The translations under genes were made by a program, and so were the position numbers. The notes beneath the pieces were generated by a model that worked only from the letters and a program-made list of their open reading frames with translations, was not told the origin of the DNA and did no database searches. Shown piece after piece: positions 60,683 to 64,000 of a DNA stretch of 64,000 bases (positions within the stretch are counted from its first letter, which is position 1; each line of letters starts with the position of its first letter). This DNA is from Acidobacteriota bacterium (GTDB taxonomy: Bacteria; Acidobacteriota; Thermoanaerobaculia; UBA5066), in assembly GCA_029781975.1 (NCBI GenBank), contig JAKOVQ010000016.1, positions 434,001 to 498,000 on the forward strand, in the 5' to 3' direction.

Positions 60683-62370
60683 CGACCCTCCGACGCGCCC
60701 CGGCGCTTCTCCGCTCCTCCCTCGTCCTCCTGGCGACCGCCCTGGCGGCCTCCCCGGCGCGTGGCGAGGTCATCGACAAGATCCTGATCCACGTCAACTC
60801 CCGGATCATCACGCAGAGCCAGCTCGACGCGCGGCTGGCGACCGCCCTCCGCGAGGCCCCGACGGCGCCCGACCTCGCCCAGATCGAGCAGATGAAGAAG
60901 GGGCTCGTGGAGGAGCTGGTGAACGAGGCCCTCCTGGAGGACCGGGCGCGCGAGCTCGACGTCGTCGCGACCGACGCCGAGGTCGAGGAGCAGATCAAGC
61001 ACCTCAAGGAGCAGAACAACGTCACGACCGACGAGGACTTCCAGAAGGCCCTCGCCGCGTCGGGCCTCACCCCCGACAAGCTCCGCGACCAGCTCAAGAA
61101 GTCGCTCACCGTCCAGAGGGTCGTCGGGCGCGAGGTCCACAGCAAGGTCGACCTCTCCGACGACGCCCTGCGGCTGGTCTACGAGCGCGAGAAGGACCAG
61201 AAGTGGAAGGTCCCGGAGAAGGCCCGGCTCTCCGAGGTCTTCATCGCCGCGGGGGGCACCGCGGCCGCGCAGGCCGACGCGGAGCGCCGCGTGCGGGAGG
61301 CGTCGCTGGCGATCAAGGGGGGGACGAAGTTCGAGGACGTCGTCGCCCGCTTCTCGGAGGGGCCCTCCGCGAGCCGGGGAGGCGACCTCGGGACCTTCTC
61401 GCCGGGCGAGCTCGCCCCCGAGCTCGACAAGGCCGTCTTCTCGCTCCCGCTCAACGGCGTCTCCGACCCGATCCTGACGAAGAACGGGTGGCACATCGTG
61501 AAGGTGACGGAGAAGGCGCCGGTCTCCTACAAGCCGTTCGCCGAGGTCAAGGCCGACATCTTCAAGCGCGAGCAGGACACCCAGTTCCAGAAGAAGCTGG
61601 CGGAGTACCTGGAGAAGCTCAAGAGGGACGCGGTGATCCGCGTCGCGCCCGAGGCCGAGGGGTATTACACGCCGCCGACGCCCGACCCGCTGGCCGAGGG
61701 GATGACGTCGGGTCCGGCCCCGGCGGGCGACGAGGGGGCGGGTGACGCCCCGCCGACGGAGAAGGCCAGCCCGTCCTCGGGGGGCGCCGAGAGGAAGATC
61801 GAGATCACCCCGACGGTCGGGTGGCGCCTCGGCGGCACCGCCTCGACCTTCTCCAGCGCCCGGATCGAGAGCCTCAAGGTGGCCAACGCCCTCAGCTTCG
61901 GGCTGACCGCCGAATACGCCCTGAGCCGGAGCGCCACCCTCGAGCTCCTCTTCAGCCACCAGGACACCGAGCTGAAGCTGGGCTACCGCGAGACCCCCCC
62001 CGCCGGCTACACCGAGCGGCTGACGCACCTGAACGTCGACACCTTCCAGATCGGCGGGCTCTGGCAGTCCGGGCGCCCCGGCGACTCCCTCCGCGGCTAC
62101 CTCGACCTCCTCCTCGGGGTGAGCCTCCTCACGCCGTCCCCGCAGCTCTCCGCCCTCACCCGCCTCTCGGCCAGCGTCGGCGGCGGGGCGAAGGTCCGCC
62201 TCACGGACGCCCTGGGAGCCCGCGTGGGCCTGCGCTTCATGCCCATCTACGTCAACGCGACGAGCAGCGGCTACTCCACCTGCGACGCCTGGTACGGGTG
62301 CTACACCTACTACGACTCGAACTACCTGTACCAGTGGGACTTCCACACCGGGATGACGTTCCGGTTCTGA
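60679..62370 (+). CDS. SurA-like parvulin chaperone fused to an outer-membrane beta-barrel
   Basis: A 563-residue protein in one frame. After a signal peptide (residues 1-26, LVLLATALAASPARGE) come a SurA N domain (KILIHVNSRIITQSQLDARL, KGLVEELVNEALLEDRAREL), a parvulin domain (ARLSEVFIAAGGTAAAQADA, RGGDLGTFSPGELAPELDKA, NGWHIVKVTEKAP) and a Pro/Glu/Gly/Ser linker. Residues about 374-563 are an amphipathic eight-strand-type barrel (KIEITPTVGWRLGG, LSFGLTAEYALSRSATLELL, VGGGAKVRLTDALGARVGLR), ending HTGMTFRF with terminal Phe typical of BAM substrates. SurA normally has no barrel. The barrel could anchor the chaperone to the outer membrane. It is coupled to the lipoprotein parvulin by GTGA overlap. 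Confidence 0.9.
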   Translation: MTTLRRAPALLRSSLVLLATALAASPARGEVIDKILIHVNSRIITQSQLDARLATALREAPTAPDLAQIEQMKKGLVEELVNEALLEDRARELDVVATDAEVEEQIKHLKEQNNVTTDEDFQKALAASGLTPDKLRDQLKKSLTVQRVVGREVHSKVDLSDDALRLVYEREKDQKWKVPEKARLSEVFIAAGGTAAAQADAERRVREASLAIKGGTKFEDVVARFSEGPSASRGGDLGTFSPGELAPELDKAVFSLPLNGVSDPILTKNGWHIVKVTEKAPVSYKPFAEVKADIFKREQDTQFQKKLAEYLEKLKRDAVIRVAPEAEGYYTPPTPDPLAEGMTSGPAPAGDEGAGDAPPTEKASPSSGGAERKIEITPTVGWRLGGTASTFSSARIESLKVANALSFGLTAEYALSRSATLELLFSHQDTELKLGYRETPPAGYTERLTHLNVDTFQIGGLWQSGRPGDSLRGYLDLLLGVSLLTPSPQLSALTRLSASVGGGAKVRLTDALGARVGLRFMPIYVNATSSGYSTCDAWYGCYTYYDSNYLYQWDFHTGMTFRF

Positions 62371-62385
62371 CGGGGCCGGGGACCC

Positions 62386-63825
62386 CTACCGGGCCCCGCG
62401 GCCGCTGAGGACCGTCGGGATCGTCCGGAGGAGGATCTTCAGGTCCAGCGTGAAGCTCCAGTTGTCGATGTAGGCGAGGTCGAGCTCCATCCACTGGTCG
62501 AAGTCGGGGAGATCGTTCCTCCCGGAGACCTGCCAGAGGCCGGTCAGCCCCGGCTTCATCGAGAGGCGGCGGCGCTGCCACTTCTCGTAGCGGGCCACCT
62601 CCTCGGGCAGGGGCGGGCGGGGCCCCACGAGCGACATCTCCCCCTTGAGGACGTTCCAGAGCTGCGGGATCTCGTCGAGGGAGAACCTCCGGAGGAAGCG
62701 CCCGACGGCGGTGACGCGCGGGTCCCGGGCGGACTTGAAGACGGGGCCCTCGTGCTCGTTGAGGTGCGCGATCCCGGGGAGGAGCTCCTCGGCGTGGTCC
62801 ACCATCGTCCGGAGCTTGTAGAAGGTGAACGGCCTGCCGTTGAGCCCGCACCGGACCTGGCGGAAGAGGACGGGGCCCTGGGAGGAGACCTTGATGACCG
62901 CTGCGAGGAGCGCCGCCACCGGGAGGCAGACCAGCCCGACGACGGAGGCGAGGCTCACGTCGAGCGCCCGCTTCAGGAAGAGCCCGACCGGGTCGTCCGG
63001 CGTCGTGGAGAAGGTCAGGAGCGGCGTCCCGTCGAGCTCCTCGAGCTCCACCCGGGCGAAGACGTGGGGGAAGAAGTCGAGGATGAGCCGCGTCCTCACC
63101 CCCATCTCCTCGCAGAGGAGGAAGACGTCCTCGAGCTGGTCGATGTCCCCCCGGTCGACCGCGAGGATCACCTCGTCGACCGCCAGGCTCGTCAGGATCG
63201 TGGGGAACTCCGCCACCGTCCCGAGCACCGGCAGGCCGCCGGCGGTCGTCCCCGCCTCCGTGGCGGCCGGGCGCTCCCGCACCAGGCCGAGGAGCCGGAG
63301 GCCCCACCACGGGTGCGAGCGGATGAGGCTCGCCATGGAGCGGGCCCGGGGGGTGTCGCCGACGAGGACGACGGTCCGGAAGTTGAAGCCCCGCGCCCGC
63401 ACCTTGCGGGCGACGATCCTCACCGTCAGCCGCTCGATCACGATGAAGAGCGTGTTCGTCACGGCGAAGAGCGGCAGGAACGGGCGGGAGATGAAGTCGA
63501 GCCTGAGGCCGTAGACGAGGATCGTCAGGAGGGCGGTGCCGCCGAGGGCGATCTTCCCGATCAGGAGGACCTCGTCCTTCAGGCCCGAGGTCCGACGGCT
63601 CCGGTAGCCCCCGGTCGCGTAGAGGAGGCCGCTCCAGATGACGACGATCGGCCCGACGAGGACCAGGTAGTAGCTGATCGGGTAGAGCTCGGTGAGCCGG
63701 TCCGGGAAGAACCGCGACAGGACGCTCGACCTCAGCCAGTACGCCGCGGCCACGGCGGCGAGCGTCGAGGCGAGGTCCGCCGCGTAGAGCGACGCGGCGA
63801 CCGAGCGGGCCTGTTCCTTCAGCAT
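62386..63825 (-). CDS. Polyprenyl-phosphate sugar-1-phosphate transferase (WbaP/WcaJ-like)
   Basis: A 479-residue membrane protein. Four N-terminal helices ([40 protein letters not shown]) and a CoA-binding-like Rossmann domain ([20 protein letters not shown]) precede a fifth helix and the catalytic domain. The latter has [40 protein letters not shown] and [20 protein letters not shown]. These are the conserved phrases of bacterial sugar transferases that start exopolysaccharide or O-antigen units on undecaprenyl phosphate. The ATG at 63825 is preferred because it overlaps the upstream glycosyltransferase stop. The initiating sugar (glucose, galactose or GlcNAc) is unknown. Confidence 0.93.
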   Translation of the reverse strand: MLKEQARSVAASLYAADLASTLAAVAAAYWLRSSVLSRFFPDRLTELYPISYYLVLVGPIVVIWSGLLYATGGYRSRRTSGLKDEVLLIGKIALGGTALLTILVYGLRLDFISRPFLPLFAVTNTLFIVIERLTVRIVARKVRARGFNFRTVVLVGDTPRARSMASLIRSHPWWGLRLLGLVRERPAATEAGTTAGGLPVLGTVAEFPTILTSLAVDEVILAVDRGDIDQLEDVFLLCEEMGVRTRLILDFFPHVFARVELEELDGTPLLTFSTTPDDPVGLFLKRALDVSLASVVGLVCLPVAALLAAVIKVSSQGPVLFRQVRCGLNGRPFTFYKLRTMVDHAEELLPGIAHLNEHEGPVFKSARDPRVTAVGRFLRRFSLDEIPQLWNVLKGEMSLVGPRPPLPEEVARYEKWQRRRLSMKPGLTGLWQVSGRNDLPDFDQWMELDLAYIDNWSFTLDLKILLRTIPTVLSGRGAR

Positions 63826-64000
63826 CCCCCGGGCCGATCGTAGCAAGCCGGGGGGCGGCCGCCCGCGAGGAGGGCCTCGTAGGCGTCCGTGACGGCGTCC
63901 CAGCGGTAGAGCGAGGCGGCCCGGCGGCGCGCCGCCTCCCCCAGCCGCTCCGCCAGGCCCGGCTCGGCGTCGAGCCGCCCGAAGAGGCGGGTCAGGGTGG
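63819..64000 (-). CDS. C-terminal fragment of a glycosyltransferase
   Basis: Only the last 60 residues are in the window; the gene enters from the right edge. It reads LTRLFGRLDAEPGLAERLGE, AARRRAASLYRWDAVTDAYE and ALLAGGRPP, the usual C-terminal helix of GT4-type glycosyltransferases. The TGA at 63821-63819 overlaps the sugar-transferase ATG by 7 bp (ATGCTGA), so the two are probably coupled in a polysaccharide operon. Confidence 0.8.
   Translation of the reverse strand, partial: TLTRLFGRLDAEPGLAERLGEAARRRAASLYRWDAVTDAYEALLAGGRPPACYDRPGGC

Overview
The window is about 64 kb of very GC-rich bacterial DNA with strong GC3 bias, dense gene packing, frequent GTG starts and many 1-4 bp start/stop overlaps. 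Outer-membrane porins, SurA-type chaperones, lipoproteins, S9 peptidases, repeated carboxypeptidase-regulatory-like domains, a winged-helix/FHA regulator and Ser/Thr kinases point to a diderm, most likely an Acidobacteriota (Thermoanaerobaculia/Holophagae-like) or a similar deltaproteobacterial-type genome. This is an inference from gene content, not from a marker gene.

Layout. 0-4.8 kb: two methyltransferase-like genes, an HprK-like ATPase, a radical SAM enzyme and a GT4 glycosyltransferase. 4.8-11.8 kb: exported proteins (S9 peptidase, beta-helix protein, small metalloprotease), a zinc ribbon protein and a decayed kinase fragment. 11.9-19.1 kb: winged-helix/FHA regulator; an FCD-type GntR regulator with a perfect operator in front of a COG2403 GTPase-like gene and ornithine aminotransferase; a SWIM/SNF2 helicase; a TerB-like protein.

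19.4-27.7 kb is the most striking part. A PAS-PAS-AAA-Fis sigma-54 activator is followed by a textbook -24/-12 promoter and six co-directional genes: a STAS-like protein, a DUF1269 glycine-zipper protein, an HdeD-like membrane protein, a metallophosphoesterase, a phospholipase D/cardiolipin synthase carrying Usp-like N-terminal domains, and a class 3 lipase. I read it as an inducible envelope or membrane-lipid stress module.

27.9-31.1 kb is a small foreign cassette in the 3' half of the initiator tRNA gene, bounded by 79-bp imperfect direct repeats. It carries a TetR regulator with matching operators in front of itself and in front of an SDR-MDR oxidoreductase pair. No integrase is present. 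31.2-35 kb is a c-type cytochrome and membrane-protein group (DUF5777 barrel, CX4CH lipoprotein, class I cytochrome c, DUF2231, diheme cytochrome, cytochrome c').

35-48 kb holds core genes (ftsB-like, eno, phosphohexomutase, a tandem ThyX-like protein, cysteine desulfurase) mixed with signalling and surface genes (CAP lipoprotein, ankyrin lipoprotein, cupredoxin, receptor-type Ser/Thr kinase, nucleotidyltransferase, PhaR-like regulator). 48-56 kb: a 1405-residue repeat protein, an OprO/P-like porin and a multi-spanning membrane protein. 56.2-62.4 kb: an overlapping operon of mfd, a lipoprotein parvulin and a SurA-like parvulin fused to an outer-membrane barrel. 62.4-64 kb: polyprenyl-phosphate sugar transferase and the end of a glycosyltransferase, the edge of a polysaccharide locus.
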